A stretch of 64,000 bases of DNA from Pandoraea oxalativorans. GTDB lineage: Bacteria; Pseudomonadota; Gammaproteobacteria; Burkholderiales; Burkholderiaceae. The position numbers were made by a program, and so were the translations under genes. Under the pieces are notes generated by a model, which searched no databases, had not been told where the DNA came from, and saw only the letters and a program-made list of their open reading frames with translations. Positions 8,649 through 20,107 of the stretch are shown here, piece by piece. Numbering within the stretch: position 1 is the first letter of the stretch; each line of letters begins with the position of its first letter. The stretch spans positions 4,898,001-4,962,000 of the forward strand of contig NZ_CP011253.3 of NCBI RefSeq assembly GCF_000972785.3, in the 5' to 3' direction.

Positions 8649-9794
8649 TTAGTCCCAGCTCAGTGCGCCACCGGTCTGGTACTCGATCACTCGCGTTTCG
8701 AAGAAGTTGCGCTCCTTCTTCAGGTCGATCATTTCGCTCATCCACGGGAACGGATTCTCTTCGTTCGGGTAGAGCGCTTCGAGACCGATCTGTGCGCAAC
8801 GACGATTTGCGATGAAGCGCAGGTAGCTCTTGAACATGCCCGCGTTCAGACCGAGCACGCCGCGCGGCATCGTGTCTTCTGCGTAGCGATACTCAAGCTC
8901 GACCGCCTTCTTGAACAGCTCGCGAATCTCTTCGCGGAATTCCGGCGTCCACAGATTCGGGTTTTCCAGCTTCACCTGGTTGATCAGGTCGATGCCGAAG
9001 TTGCAGTGCATCGACTCGTCGCGCAGGATGTACTGATACTGCTCTGCAGCACCGGTCATCTTGTTCTGACGGCCCAGCGCCAGAATCTGCGTGAAGCCCA
9101 CGTAGAAGAACAGGCCTTCCATGATGCAGGCGAACACGATCAGCGAACGCAGCAGCTTCTGGTCGGCTTCCTGCGTACCCGTCTTGAACGACGGATCGGC
9201 CACCACTTCAATGAACGGCAGCAGGAATTCGTCCTTGTCGCGAATCGACGCCACTTCGTGATACGCGTTGAAGATCTCGGCTTCGTCCAGACCCAGGCTT
9301 TCGACGATGTACTGATAGGCGTGCGTGTGGATCGCCTCTTCAAACGCCTGACGCAGCAGGAACTGACGGCACTCCGGCGCGGTGATGTGGCGATAGGTGC
9401 CCAGCACGATGTTGTTCGCGGCGAGCGAGTCCGCCGTCACGAAGAAGCCGAGGTTGCGCTTGATGATGCGGCGCTCGTCTTCGGTCAGACCGTTCGGGTC
9501 CTTCCACAAGGCGATGTCGCGCGACATGTTGATTTCCTGCGGCATCCAGTGATTCGCGCAACCGGCCAGGTACTTTTCCCAGGCCCACTTGTACTTGAAC
9601 GGCACCAGTTGATTCACGTCCGTCGTGCCGTTGATCACGCGCTTGTCCGAGGCGCTCACGCGGCGCGTCGACTGCGAGGCGATCGTGTGCGGCGTGTTGT
9701 CGTCTTGCGTGCCCAGAATGTTGGGTGCAGGCGCAGCCGGTGCTGCGGCAGGTGCCGGTTTGGCGGTAGAGGTCTCTTCTTCCCAGTTCAGCAT
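8649..9794 (-). CDS. nrdB: Class Ia ribonucleotide reductase, beta subunit
   Basis: Houses the diiron-tyrosyl radical that the NrdA subunit uses to reduce ribonucleoside diphosphates. It has 381 residues. A short Ala/Pro-rich N-terminal extension precedes the R2 fold. Metal-ligand motifs are visible in order: [23 protein letters not shown] (Glu and His ligands, with candidate radical tyrosines), EGLFFYVGF, and DESMHCNFG. The C-terminus ends with GGALSWD, the tail expected to dock on NrdA. No strong Shine-Dalgarno is seen before the ATG. Unlike the usual nrdAB operon, nrdA lies 1.7 kb upstream with aldose epimerase between. A pair of NrdR boxes lies about 325-370 bp upstream. Confidence 0.95.
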   Translation of the reverse strand: MLNWEEETSTAKPAPAAAPAAPAPNILGTQDDNTPHTIASQSTRRVSASDKRVINGTTDVNQLVPFKYKWAWEKYLAGCANHWMPQEINMSRDIALWKDPNGLTEDERRIIKRNLGFFVTADSLAANNIVLGTYRHITAPECRQFLLRQAFEEAIHTHAYQYIVESLGLDEAEIFNAYHEVASIRDKDEFLLPFIEVVADPSFKTGTQEADQKLLRSLIVFACIMEGLFFYVGFTQILALGRQNKMTGAAEQYQYILRDESMHCNFGIDLINQVKLENPNLWTPEFREEIRELFKKAVELEYRYAEDTMPRGVLGLNAGMFKSYLRFIANRRCAQIGLEALYPNEENPFPWMSEMIDLKKERNFFETRVIEYQTGGALSWD

Positions 9795-10117
9795 AGGGTC
9801 TCGGTCCGTTCAGGTTGATGCGAAACACGTTTGGCACGCGTCTCGCCGAAGTGACAGATCAGCCGTTCGCGCACGAAGGCCGACGAAAAAATTGCGATAT
9901 TGCTGCCGTCAATCAGAGGACGACGACGAAAAATCCGCGAGTGGCAATGCTTGGTGTTGGGGGTAAAGCAGATTCGCTTTCGCGCTAATTTGAATGACAA
10001 CGTCGACGATGACTCCGGTCCCGAGGCTGCAATCTTTGTCTTGCAACATCATGATCTCCCGACGTCGATCGAATGACTCCAATTTAGCACAATACCGTCA
10101 CGCATTCCAGTCCGGCG
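9795..10117. other. nrdB leader/promoter region
   Basis: 323 bp between the nrdB start and its upstream NrdR boxes, without a convincing gene. If transcription starts at the boxes, nrdB has a leader of more than 300 nt. I see no conserved riboswitch class and no stable long hairpin. A weak -10-like TAAATT (minus strand) occurs near 10080. Confidence 0.4.
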
Positions 10118-10164
10118 ACACCATATATTGTGTCGAGATATGCCGACACCACAATACCTAGTGT
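10118..10164. promoter_or_regulatory. Pair of NrdR boxes upstream of nrdB
   Basis: Box 1 ACACCATATATTGTGT (10118-10133) is close to the known NrdR consensus acaCwAtATaTwGtgt. Box 2 CCACAATACCTAGTGT (10149-10164) matches all the conserved C, A, A and G positions. Their centres are exactly 31 bp apart, about three helical turns, the spacing typical of paired NrdR boxes. They lie between divergent nrdB and the aldose epimerase. NrdR is a zinc/ATP-cone repressor of ribonucleotide reductase genes; binding here is inferred. Confidence 0.8.
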
Positions 10165-10383
10165 TTGCGAGCATACCGTCGTCACGTGACGCACGGCCTT
10201 GCGGGACCGGCATCTTGCCACGAAACGACGCCGCACGACAGCGTTTGCAGTGCATCAAAACGACGCGCGGCCGCATTGGCGTATCCTGTGCGGCAAGCGC
10301 CAAAGCGTCGCGGACCGGAACACAAGATTGCGGCGCACGCCACTGCCTCCACCTCCCCGGCGCCAACGAAGGAGATACTGACG

Positions 10384-11373
10384 ATGACATCCTCACGCGC
10401 CGACGGCGCACAGGTCCCGGCCACCCCGCCCGCCGCCGGCGCTACCGCCAACCCACCGGGTCCGACACCGCTCACGCTCACCCCCGGCAAACCGATCCGC
10501 CTCGCCAGGGGTGCGCTCATCGCCGAAGTGCAGCCGGGTTGCGGCGCGCGCCTGTCGCGTCTGGCGCGTCGCGACACCCGCGGCGACCTGTTCGACTATC
10601 TCGTACCGCTCGGCAATGAGCCATTTTCCTCCGACGAATGGCCCAAGGCCGGTGCGTTCCCGATGCTGCCGTATACCAATATGTTGCGCGACGACACGCT
10701 GCACTGGCGCGGCAGCACCATCGCCGTTCACGAGACGCCCGCCACGTCGAGTTCGCTGCACGGCTGGGGACTGCGACGTGCGTGGGAGGTCGTCGACGAA
10801 AGCACGCACTGCTGCGTGCTGCAACTCGACAGCCCCGTGCAACCGGCATGGCCCTGGCACTATCAGGCGTACCTTTCGGTGACGCTCGACGACCAAGGCG
10901 TCGACATGCAGCTCTCGCTCACCAACCTCTCGGCGCAGGAGATGCCCGCGGGGCTCGGCCTGCACCCGTACTTCCGCTGGCCCGCAGGCGCGCGCGTGAC
11001 GTTCGAGTCCGAGGCGCTCTGGCGCTCGCCATCTGAAGATATCCGCTGGCCGAGCGAGCAACGCGTGCACGTCGGGCCGATGGAAGTGGTGTCGGTCGGC
11101 GGCGGCCTCGACACGGGCGGACGTTCGACCTGGTTCGCCGAAGTCCCCACCGAGTCGGGCCGCTTCGAGGCCCGCATCGACTACGCGGGCGGGCTGCGCA
11201 GCGCCACCGTGCGCACCGACGATGCGACCTGGCTCGTGCTGCACTCGCCCGCCGGGCGTCCCTATCTCTGCCTGGAGCCGTCGACGCATCGCGTGGGCGA
11301 GTTCGACACCGATCACGTGGTACTCGCTCACGGCCAGACGCTCGATCTGGCGATGCGCATCGATCTGGCCTGA
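10384..11373 (+). CDS. Aldose 1-epimerase family protein
   Basis: Galactose mutarotase-like fold that interconverts alpha and beta anomers of aldoses. It has 329 residues, the first 40 or so Ala/Pro-rich. Expected active-site elements are seen: LPYTNMLRDD near the substrate site, SSLHGWGLRRAW with a catalytic-site histidine, GLHPYFRW with the second histidine, and LCLEPSTHRVGEF with the catalytic glutamate. The ATG at 10384 follows AAGGAG. It stands alone, divergent from nrdB and convergent with nrdA, so its link to dNTP metabolism is positional only. The sugar substrate is not predictable. Confidence 0.85.
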   Translation: MTSSRADGAQVPATPPAAGATANPPGPTPLTLTPGKPIRLARGALIAEVQPGCGARLSRLARRDTRGDLFDYLVPLGNEPFSSDEWPKAGAFPMLPYTNMLRDDTLHWRGSTIAVHETPATSSSLHGWGLRRAWEVVDESTHCCVLQLDSPVQPAWPWHYQAYLSVTLDDQGVDMQLSLTNLSAQEMPAGLGLHPYFRWPAGARVTFESEALWRSPSEDIRWPSEQRVHVGPMEVVSVGGGLDTGGRSTWFAEVPTESGRFEARIDYAGGLRSATVRTDDATWLVLHSPAGRPYLCLEPSTHRVGEFDTDHVVLAHGQTLDLAMRIDLA

Positions 11374-11404
11374 TTCGAAAACAGGCGTTGGTCGCCGTCA
11401 AAGA

Positions 11405-11439
11405 AAAACCCCGTCGCCCTTTCGGATCGACGGGGTTTT
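11405..11439. terminator. Bidirectional terminator between aldose epimerase and nrdA
   Basis: A perfect 12-bp stem AAAACCCCGTCG (11405-11416) with CGACGGGGTTTT (11428-11439) around an 11-base loop. There are A/T runs on both sides, suited to both convergent genes. Confidence 0.85.
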
Positions 11440-11488
11440 CCCGAAGGCGCGGGCCGCATCTCACATGCGGCACCGCATCACAAACAAC

Positions 11489-14440
<2,952 letters not shown>

Positions 14441-14677
14441 GTAAAAACTCCCGTTCCAATGAGATGGTGCTGTTAGCGCACTTCCACCAGCAATACTGAG
14501 TACTGAAGTCGGCAAAAATGCGCCCTGGGGGCGCCGATGGAGCGAAGTGCTGAACACCGCACGACCGACGGACGGCCAAGGGTTCGAGGTGTCCGCTGCA
14601 CGGCTTTGCTGCTGTGCCGCCCCACAAAACGCCGCAGGACAAGCACGGTATTGATGGATCTTGCTTCCCGGTCACTG
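14441..14677. other. nrdA leader region
   Basis: About 235 bp between the nrdA start codon and the NrdR-box promoter. No credible coding region or known riboswitch was recognised. It would be transcribed as a long 5' leader if the promoter at 14716-14743 is the one used. Confidence 0.5.
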
Positions 14678-14743
14678 ACCACTATATGTAGTGGTTGGAG
14701 GCCGGATTGGCACTAAGTATAGTGGAGATGACGCACTCCGCAA
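14678..14743 (-). promoter_or_regulatory. nrdA promoter with two NrdR boxes
   Basis: Box 1 is the near-perfect palindrome ACCACTATATGTAGTGGT (14678-14695). Box 2 is GCACTAAGTATAGTGG (14710-14725). Their centres are 31 bp apart. On the minus strand a -35 TTGCGG (14738-14743) and a -10 TATACT (14716-14721), separated by 16 bp, place the -10 inside box 2. NrdR bound there should block RNA polymerase, the established mode of repression. The same two-box arrangement occurs upstream of nrdB. Confidence 0.8.
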
Positions 14744-14814
14744 ACTCAAAAATTTCATTCCCGGGAAGGCCCGTCCGGTCTTCGTGTCAAGCAAAACCTG
14801 CCCCCCAGTGAGGG

Positions 14815-15414
14815 TTAATCTGCCGCCTGGAAAGGCAGCGCCTGCGGTTCCAGTGCAGCCATCCGACGCAACCGTTGCCACTCGAAATGCGGCCCCGGGT
14901 CCGTCTTCCGGCCAGGTGCTATATCGGCATGTCCGGCCACGGCTTGAATCGGATAATGCTCACGCAAAACGCGCGTGAGCGCCGCCAATGTCGCGTACTG
15001 CGCCGCCGTGAACGGTACGTCGTCCGTCCCTTCCAATTCGACGCCGATCGAGAAATCGTTGCAGCGCGTGCGCCCCTCGAACGACGACGCCCCCGCATGC
15101 CACGCCCGCGCATCGCAGGAGACGAACTGTTGCAACGCACCATCACGACGCACCAGAAAATGCGACGACACGTGCACGCCGCGAATCTCGTCGAAGAACG
15201 GATGCGCGTCGTGGTCGAGCCGATTCTGGAAGAACGCCGGAATCTCGTCGCCACCGAATTGCCCCGGCGGCAGCGAGATGTTGTGGACCACGAGCAAGCC
15301 GATGGGCATGCCTTGCGGACGCACGTCGAAGTTCGGCGACGGCAGACGCTGCGCCTCTCGCACCCATCCTTCGGCGTCGAGCGTGAGCGTCGGCAGTTTG
15401 TCCGGTGCGTTCAT
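14815..15414 (-). CDS. ampD: 1,6-anhydro-N-acetylmuramyl-L-alanine amidase
   Basis: Cytosolic amidase that removes the stem peptide from anhydro-muropeptides during cell-wall recycling. Loss of AmpD in related bacteria raises the inducer of AmpC beta-lactamase. It has 199 residues. Zinc-site elements are VVHNISLPPGQFGGDEI (His) and AGHADIAPGRKTDPG (His and Asp). GVELEG carries the catalytic glutamate, and SSHFLVRRDGALQQFV and AWHAGAS complete the amidase_2 core. The ATG at 15414 starts MNAPDKLPTL. It is likely monocistronic, with no adjacent ampE. Confidence 0.93.
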   Translation of the reverse strand: MNAPDKLPTLTLDAEGWVREAQRLPSPNFDVRPQGMPIGLLVVHNISLPPGQFGGDEIPAFFQNRLDHDAHPFFDEIRGVHVSSHFLVRRDGALQQFVSCDARAWHAGASSFEGRTRCNDFSIGVELEGTDDVPFTAAQYATLAALTRVLREHYPIQAVAGHADIAPGRKTDPGPHFEWQRLRRMAALEPQALPFQAAD

Positions 15415-15732
15415 GCGTCACCTCGCGAACCCGCCGCGGCGTCGACACCGCGGCACCGTCCGAATCGACTCGTCGACGGAGATGAGCGCGCACAGAGCAG
15501 CGGAGTCAGCAGGGCAAACGACCGGAGCGAAACGTCAGGGGACGCAGATGACTGGAGCATGACGGGCACAACGAACTCCCGTAGAGCGAGGGGTGGCATT
15601 GTAGCCCACTTGGCGTGACGTCGCCGGTGACCGGCCCGGTCCGAAAGTCCGCCGGGAGGCAAGTGAAGTCCCAGTGTCATGCGGGACTTCGTCCGAAACA
15701 AGTCGAAAAATAAAAAGGAAATTCCCAAAGAA
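15415..15732. other. ampD upstream region
   Basis: No convincing gene in about 320 bp. It contains a stem GAAGTCCC/GGGACTTC near 15665-15690 with a loop of about 10 bases, and an AT-rich stretch (about 15700-15725) carrying the U tract of the RNA element described next (minus strand). The ampD promoter is presumably here but was not assigned. Confidence 0.4.
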
Positions 15733-15828
15733 GAAGCCCCTCGCCTGACTTGGCCGAGAGGCTTCCGTGGGCGTATCCACGCCCGGGGATGGCACCGCGC
15801 TTGTGTCATATACCACGGACACCATCCC
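15733..15828 (-). ncRNA. Candidate structured RNA ending in a terminator
   Basis: Read on the minus strand the element holds: stem S1 GGGATGG/CCATCCC (15828-15822 with 15792-15786); nested TGTC/GACA (15821-15818 with 15807-15804); a 6-bp hairpin GGGCGT/ACGCCC with a 4-base loop (15784-15779 with 15774-15769); and a long stem GAAGCC...GGCTTC (15765-15752 with 15745-15733) followed by CTTCTTT and further T tracts. One pair in the last stem is G.U on the minus strand but C/A on the plus strand, which favours minus-strand transcription. A further 7-bp pairing, TCCGTGG/CCACGGA, is possible and excludes some of these helices. Class and function are unknown. It could simply be the 3' UTR terminator of the membrane-protein gene ending at 15928. 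Confidence 0.45.
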
Positions 15829-15927
15829 GCGCCGCTCACAGGTGCGACGCTAATGGCCGTTGCCGGCCGGTAAAACGCGTTGGCACTCTCAATATCGTCA
15901 CTGTCCCTGATCTTCGTCCGATCGATT

Positions 15928-16446
15928 TCAGGGGAACGCGGGAATCGCGGCTTCGATGCCCTCCATATGGGCTTCGGGATGATGCTCCTTGAGCATCTCG
16001 CGAATCTCCTCGACGCGGCGCTCGCGCACATCCACCATCAGCAGGATCATGCCGCGCTCCAGCGGTTCACGAAACGCCTTGAGTCGCGAGTTGGGCACCG
16101 AGACGCCGATCATGCTCGACACCCATGCGCCGAACAACGCGCCGAGCGGGGCCGTCACAATCATCAATTCCCATTGCGGATGTGTGCCCACGATGGGGAA
16201 AAACGCCGCGACTGCACCGACTGCCAGACCACAGAAGCCGCCGATCACGAGCCCGGCTTCGGCGCCGTGCACGATATCGGAAGTCTGTAGCAGGTTAGCC
16301 TCGTGCAGTCCCTCCAGGTCCATTTCGTCACGTGCCATAAAGTGGATGTGGCGCTCCTCGATCCGGGCGAGCAACAGATCGCTCATCGTGCGCTGGGCAC
16401 TGGCCAGATCGGGAAGAAGGAAATACATCCGTCTGCGCATTAGCAT
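15928..16446 (-). CDS. Small membrane protein of unknown function
   Basis: It has 172 residues. A soluble N-terminal part (RRMYFLLPDLASAQRTMSDL, with several His/Glu/Asp) is followed by a Gly-rich membrane hairpin: GLVIGGFCGLAVGAVAAFFPIV and MIVTAPLGALFGAWVSSMIGV, about residues 70-115. The C-terminal tail is charged (RERRVEEIREMLKEHHPEAH). The glycine-zipper-like pair resembles small stress-induced membrane proteins in related Burkholderiaceae, but I cannot name a family with certainty. The ATG at 16446 has GGAGGG six bases upstream; longer versions start in non-conserved sequence. Confidence 0.7.
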   Translation of the reverse strand: MLMRRRMYFLLPDLASAQRTMSDLLLARIEERHIHFMARDEMDLEGLHEANLLQTSDIVHGAEAGLVIGGFCGLAVGAVAAFFPIVGTHPQWELMIVTAPLGALFGAWVSSMIGVSVPNSRLKAFREPLERGMILLMVDVRERRVEEIREMLKEHHPEAHMEGIEAAIPAFP

Positions 16447-16671
16447 ATTGCGCCCTCCTGTCGTCGCCCCGCCCGCCTGTCCTATCGTTTCGACGCGATT
16501 CGACGAATGGGGTCGGTTACTGTGTTTTAGTGCATGCGACAGGCATGCGCAAGCCGACGCACGCCATGAGCGGCGATGCACGGCGTTCGCAGGAAAACAG
16601 GGCAACGGGCGGGATGAGCCGAGATGTGCAGGGATGCGCGATCGCTGCGCGGACGGGCCGCGCAGCGGACC

Positions 16672-16968
16672 TCAGACGCGGTGTTCGCGCGCGAGATAGG
16701 CGTCGCGATGCGCCGTGCTGCAAAAGTGTTTGCCACCGGCGCCCGACAACGATTCGCTCTCGGGAAGATAGGTATCGCACTCGCTGCAACGCACCATACG
16801 TTCGGCGGGCGGCAACGTTTGCTGGGCCGTGGTCCGGCCACCGTTGCCCTGCGGCGTGCGCATGCGCTCATTTCGTTGAGGGCCTTCGGAATTGCGCTTA
16901 CGCTCGTTGTGGCGCATCCACCACGTCCCGGCGATAAGGAGCAACAGTAACAGCAGGATATTGCGCAT
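16672..16968 (-). CDS. PP0621-family small membrane-anchored zinc-ribbon protein
   Basis: It has 98 residues. An N-terminal hydrophobic anchor (MRNILLLLLLLIAGTWWM) is followed by a polar linker. The C-terminal half has VRCSECDTYLPE and HFCSTAHRDAYLAREH, a Cys/His treble-clef-like metal site. It resembles the uncharacterised PP0621 family, which is often found beside the ccsA-like gene as here (6 bp downstream of it). Likely co-transcribed with that gene; function unknown. Confidence 0.75.
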   Translation of the reverse strand: MRNILLLLLLLIAGTWWMRHNERKRNSEGPQRNERMRTPQGNGGRTTAQQTLPPAERMVRCSECDTYLPESESLSGAGGKHFCSTAHRDAYLAREHRV

Positions 16969-16974
16969 CGCGCT

Positions 16975-17859
16975 TCAAGTCTCCGTCATGCGATGCAGCA
17001 CCACCTCAAGCACGAAGCGAGAACCGACATACGCCAGCAACAGCGTCACGAACGACGCCAGAACCCAACGCAGCGCGACCTTGCCGCGCCACCCGTAAAA
17101 ATGCCGCCCCAGCAGCACCGCGCCGAACATCAGCCACGACACCACCGCGAACACCGTCTTGTGATCGACGCGCACCGCGCGCCCGAAGAGCGCCTCGGAG
17201 AACATCACGCCGGAGATCAGCGTCAGCGTGAGCAGCACGAACCCCGCGCCGATCAGACGAAACAGCAGCTTCTCCATCGTGAGGAGCGGCGGCAGCGTCT
17301 CGAGCCAGCGCGAGAGCCAGCCCGTCGCCTCGTTGCTGCGCGACGGATGCAGTTGCCGCTCGGCATAGATCATCAGCAACGCGTGCAGCGCCGCGAGCGC
17401 GAACAGCCCGTAGGCCATGTTGGCGATGATGAAGTGCGCCTTGAACACCGGATTGGCGGCAAAGCCCAAAATGCGCACGTCCGGGAAGATCATCGGCAAC
17501 AGACAAGCGACGGCCGCCACGGGTGTGACCATCAGTCGCAGGCTCTCGAGCGGGAAAAAGAAACTCTCGATCCAATAGATGCCGACCGAGAGCCACAACA
17601 TGGCCGAGAGCATGTACGCGAAACCGAAGTGCATGCTCTCAGTGCGGAAGATCGTCTGATGCAGCAACACCCCGTGCAGCACGAGCACGGCGAACAGCGA
17701 AAGCTGCATCGGCCAGCGCGAGGGCGTGCCCGTGACAGGCGCAGGCGCGACTTGTCCGCCCGCGAGTGCGAGCGCGGCGTCGCGCCGGTATCCTTGCCAC
17801 GAACAAACCGCCAACCCGGCGTAGAGGATGGCGGTCAGCGCATACAGTAAAATAGTCAT
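16975..17859 (-). CDS. CcsA/HemX-type cytochrome c assembly membrane protein (YpjD-like)
   Basis: It has 294 residues and about eight hydrophobic segments, starting ILLYALTAILYAGLAVCSWQGY. The C-terminal part has the VDHKTVFAVVSWLMFGAVLLGR and LRWVLASFVTLLLAYVGSRF segments typical of the cytochrome c assembly protein family (CcsA/CcmF core, YpjD subgroup). The canonical WWD heme motif is not obvious, as in YpjD/HemX members, so a heme-handling role is uncertain. It is divergent from ffh, the usual neighbour in proteobacteria. Confidence 0.85.
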   Translation of the reverse strand: MTILLYALTAILYAGLAVCSWQGYRRDAALALAGGQVAPAPVTGTPSRWPMQLSLFAVLVLHGVLLHQTIFRTESMHFGFAYMLSAMLWLSVGIYWIESFFFPLESLRLMVTPVAAVACLLPMIFPDVRILGFAANPVFKAHFIIANMAYGLFALAALHALLMIYAERQLHPSRSNEATGWLSRWLETLPPLLTMEKLLFRLIGAGFVLLTLTLISGVMFSEALFGRAVRVDHKTVFAVVSWLMFGAVLLGRHFYGWRGKVALRWVLASFVTLLLAYVGSRFVLEVVLHRMTET

Positions 17860-17972
17860 GTTTGAAGTTTACACCAGCCCATGAGGGGCGCGCTGCCGTG
17901 CTTGCCACCGCCGTCTACGGCCCGGGGGGGGCGGGCAACCGAGGCCGCTGAAGGTCTTACAGGATACGTTTC

Positions 17973-19337
17973 ATGCTCGACAATCTCACTACGCGCCTTG
18001 CCAAAGTCGTCAAAACCCTGCGCGGCGAAGCCCGACTGACCGAGGCCAACACGCAGGAAATGCTGCGCGAAGTGCGCCTCGCCCTGCTCGAGGCCGACGT
18101 CGCCCTGCCGGTGGTGCGCGATTTCATCGCCAAGGTGAAGGAAAAGGCCCTGGGTGAGGAAGTCATTTCCAGTCTGTCGCCCGGCCAGGCCCTCGTTGGC
18201 GTGGTGCAGCGCGAACTGACCGCGCTCATGGGCGGCGACTACGAAGGCCGTGCCGCCGAACTCAATCTCGCCACGACCCCGCCCGCCATCATCCTGATGG
18301 CCGGTTTGCAGGGTGCGGGTAAGACGACGACCGTCGGCAAGCTCGCCAAGCTGCTGCGCGCCCAGAAGAAGAAAGTCCTCACGGTGTCCACCGACGTCTA
18401 CCGCCCTGCCGCTATCGCCCAGCTGGAGACGGTCACGAAGCAGGTCGACGCCGACTTCTTCCCGTCGCAACCCGACCAGAAGCCGATCGATATCGCCCGC
18501 GCGGCAGTCGACTGGGCGCGACGTCATCACCATGAAGTGCTGCTCGTCGATACGGCCGGCCGTCTTGGTATTGACGAAGCGATGATGCAGGAAATTAGTG
18601 CCCTGCACGCTGAGCTGAAACCGATCGAAACGCTGTTCGTCGTCGACGCCATGCTGGGGCAGGACGCCGTGAACACCGCCCGCGCCTTCAACGACGCGCT
18701 GCCGCTCACCGGCGTGGTGCTCACCAAGCTCGACGGCGACTCGCGCGGCGGTGCCGCGCTGTCGGTGCGTCACGTCACGGGCAAGCCGATCAAGTTCGTC
18801 GGTGTCGGTGAAAAGCTCGACGGCCTCGAAGTCTTTTACCCGGATCGCATGGCGAACCGGATTCTCGGCATGGGCGACATCCTTGCCCTCGTCGAGGAAG
18901 CGCAGCGCGGCGTCGACGTTCAGGCCGCGCAAAAGCTCGCCGACAAGGTCAAGAAGGGCGGCGACTTCGATCTGAACGACTTCAAGGCGCAGATCGGCCA
19001 GATGAAGAAGATGGGCGGCCTGTCGTCGCTCATGGACAAGCTGCCGGCCCAGTTCCAGGCCGCCGCCAGCCAGACCAACATGGATCAGGCCGAGAAGCAG
19101 GTGCGCCGCATGGAGGGCATCATCAACTCGATGACGCCCGCCGAGCGCGCCAAGCCGGAACTGATCAAGGCGAGCCGCAAGCGCCGTATCGCCGCCGGTG
19201 CGGGCGTTCAGGTGCAGGAAGTCAACCGCATGCTGAATCAGTACGATCAGATGCGCACGATGATGAAGAAACTCAAAGGCGGTGGCATGATGAAGATGAT
19301 GCGCAGCATGAAGGGCATGATGCCCGGCATGCGCTGA
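17973..19337 (+). CDS. ffh: Signal recognition particle protein Ffh
   Basis: GTPase that binds 4.5S RNA and signal sequences and targets nascent inner-membrane proteins to FtsY and SecYEG. It has 454 residues. The N domain is at 1-90. The G domain has GLQGAGKTTTVGKL (P-loop, about 108-121), DTAGRLGIDE and TKLDGDSRGGAALS. From about residue 330 the methionine-rich M domain (MKKMGGLSSLMDKLP ... MMKMMRSMKGMMPGMR) binds RNA and signal peptides. The ATG at 17973 follows AGGATACG. Confidence 0.97.
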   Translation: MLDNLTTRLAKVVKTLRGEARLTEANTQEMLREVRLALLEADVALPVVRDFIAKVKEKALGEEVISSLSPGQALVGVVQRELTALMGGDYEGRAAELNLATTPPAIILMAGLQGAGKTTTVGKLAKLLRAQKKKVLTVSTDVYRPAAIAQLETVTKQVDADFFPSQPDQKPIDIARAAVDWARRHHHEVLLVDTAGRLGIDEAMMQEISALHAELKPIETLFVVDAMLGQDAVNTARAFNDALPLTGVVLTKLDGDSRGGAALSVRHVTGKPIKFVGVGEKLDGLEVFYPDRMANRILGMGDILALVEEAQRGVDVQAAQKLADKVKKGGDFDLNDFKAQIGQMKKMGGLSSLMDKLPAQFQAAASQTNMDQAEKQVRRMEGIINSMTPAERAKPELIKASRKRRIAAGAGVQVQEVNRMLNQYDQMRTMMKKLKGGGMMKMMRSMKGMMPGMR

Positions 19338-19444
19338 TTGAGACTCATCCGGTCGCGGTCCGGTCTGAACTACGGGCTTTCCGTATATACTCCGGGCCGC
19401 ACATAGCGAAACCCCCGCAACACCGTTCCACAGGGTCGCCCCAT

Positions 19445-19993
19445 ATGAACCGCGAAGAAGCGCTCGAAGTATTCCGTAATTCCGAAGAAATCGTCTCCGC
19501 AGACGAGGTCAACCGGTCCGTCGACACCATGGCCAAGGCCATCAAGGCCGCCGTCGGCGACGACTTCCCGATGGTGCTGTCGGTCATGGGAGGTGCGGCC
19601 GTCTTCACCGGCATGCTGTTGCCGCGTCTCGACTTCCCGCTCGAGTTCGACTACATCCACCTCTCGCGCTACAACAACACCACTACGGGCGGTGCCATGC
19701 AGTGGCGCGTCGCGCCGCGCGACTCGGTGCGCGACCGCGTGGTGCTCGTGCTCGACGACATTCTCGACGAAGGTGCGACGATGGCCGCGATTCGCGACCG
19801 CATTCTCGAGATGGGCGCGTCGAAGTTCTACAGCGCCGTGCTGTGCGAGAAGATCCTGACGAAGGAAAAGCCGTCGCATCCGGATTTCTGCGGCTTCACC
19901 GTGCCGGATCGCTACGTCTTCGGTTGTGGCATGGACGCCAAGGGATACTGGCGCAACCTGCCCGCGATTCGCGCGCTGACGACGCCGCGCTGA
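19445..19993 (+). CDS. Hypoxanthine-guanine phosphoribosyltransferase family protein
   Basis: Purine salvage: converts hypoxanthine or guanine plus PRPP to IMP or GMP. It has 182 residues. The PRPP loop is VVLVLDDILDEGATMAAI, and SVMGGAAVFTGMLLPRL is the N-terminal substrate loop. The C-terminal FGCGMDAKGYWRNLPAIRAL gives the base-binding region. This subgroup is annotated hypoxanthine-guanine phosphoribosyltransferase in Burkholderiales; base specificity is not tested here. It is followed by a terminator, so it is probably a single gene. Confidence 0.85.
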   Translation: MNREEALEVFRNSEEIVSADEVNRSVDTMAKAIKAAVGDDFPMVLSVMGGAAVFTGMLLPRLDFPLEFDYIHLSRYNNTTTGGAMQWRVAPRDSVRDRVVLVLDDILDEGATMAAIRDRILEMGASKFYSAVLCEKILTKEKPSHPDFCGFTVPDRYVFGCGMDAKGYWRNLPAIRALTTPR

Positions 19994-20037
19994 TAAGCAC
20001 GCCACACCGTCGCCGGGTTCGTCCCGCGACAAATAGG

Positions 20038-20070
20038 AAAGGGACCTGTTCGCACAAGGTCCCTTTTCTT
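20038..20070 (+). terminator. Terminator after the phosphoribosyltransferase
   Basis: AAAGGGACC (20038-20046) pairs with GGTCCCTTT (20058-20066), followed by TCTTTT. It lies between this gene and the convergent MarC-like gene and could serve both. Confidence 0.8.
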
Positions 20071-20107
20071 TTGCGTCTTTCGGCAGCGCCCGTCGCTTGA
20101 ATCGGTA

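Noticed and set aside
8323..8652. A 109-codon plus-strand frame rich in Cys and Ser
   Set aside because: No domain and no ribosome site; it runs through a hairpin and into the 3' end of nrdB. Treated as non-coding.
15733..15850. 6S RNA (ssrS)
   Set aside because: I looked for the long closing stem and central bubble of 6S. The 5' and 3' flanks do not pair, so the element was left as an unclassified structured RNA.
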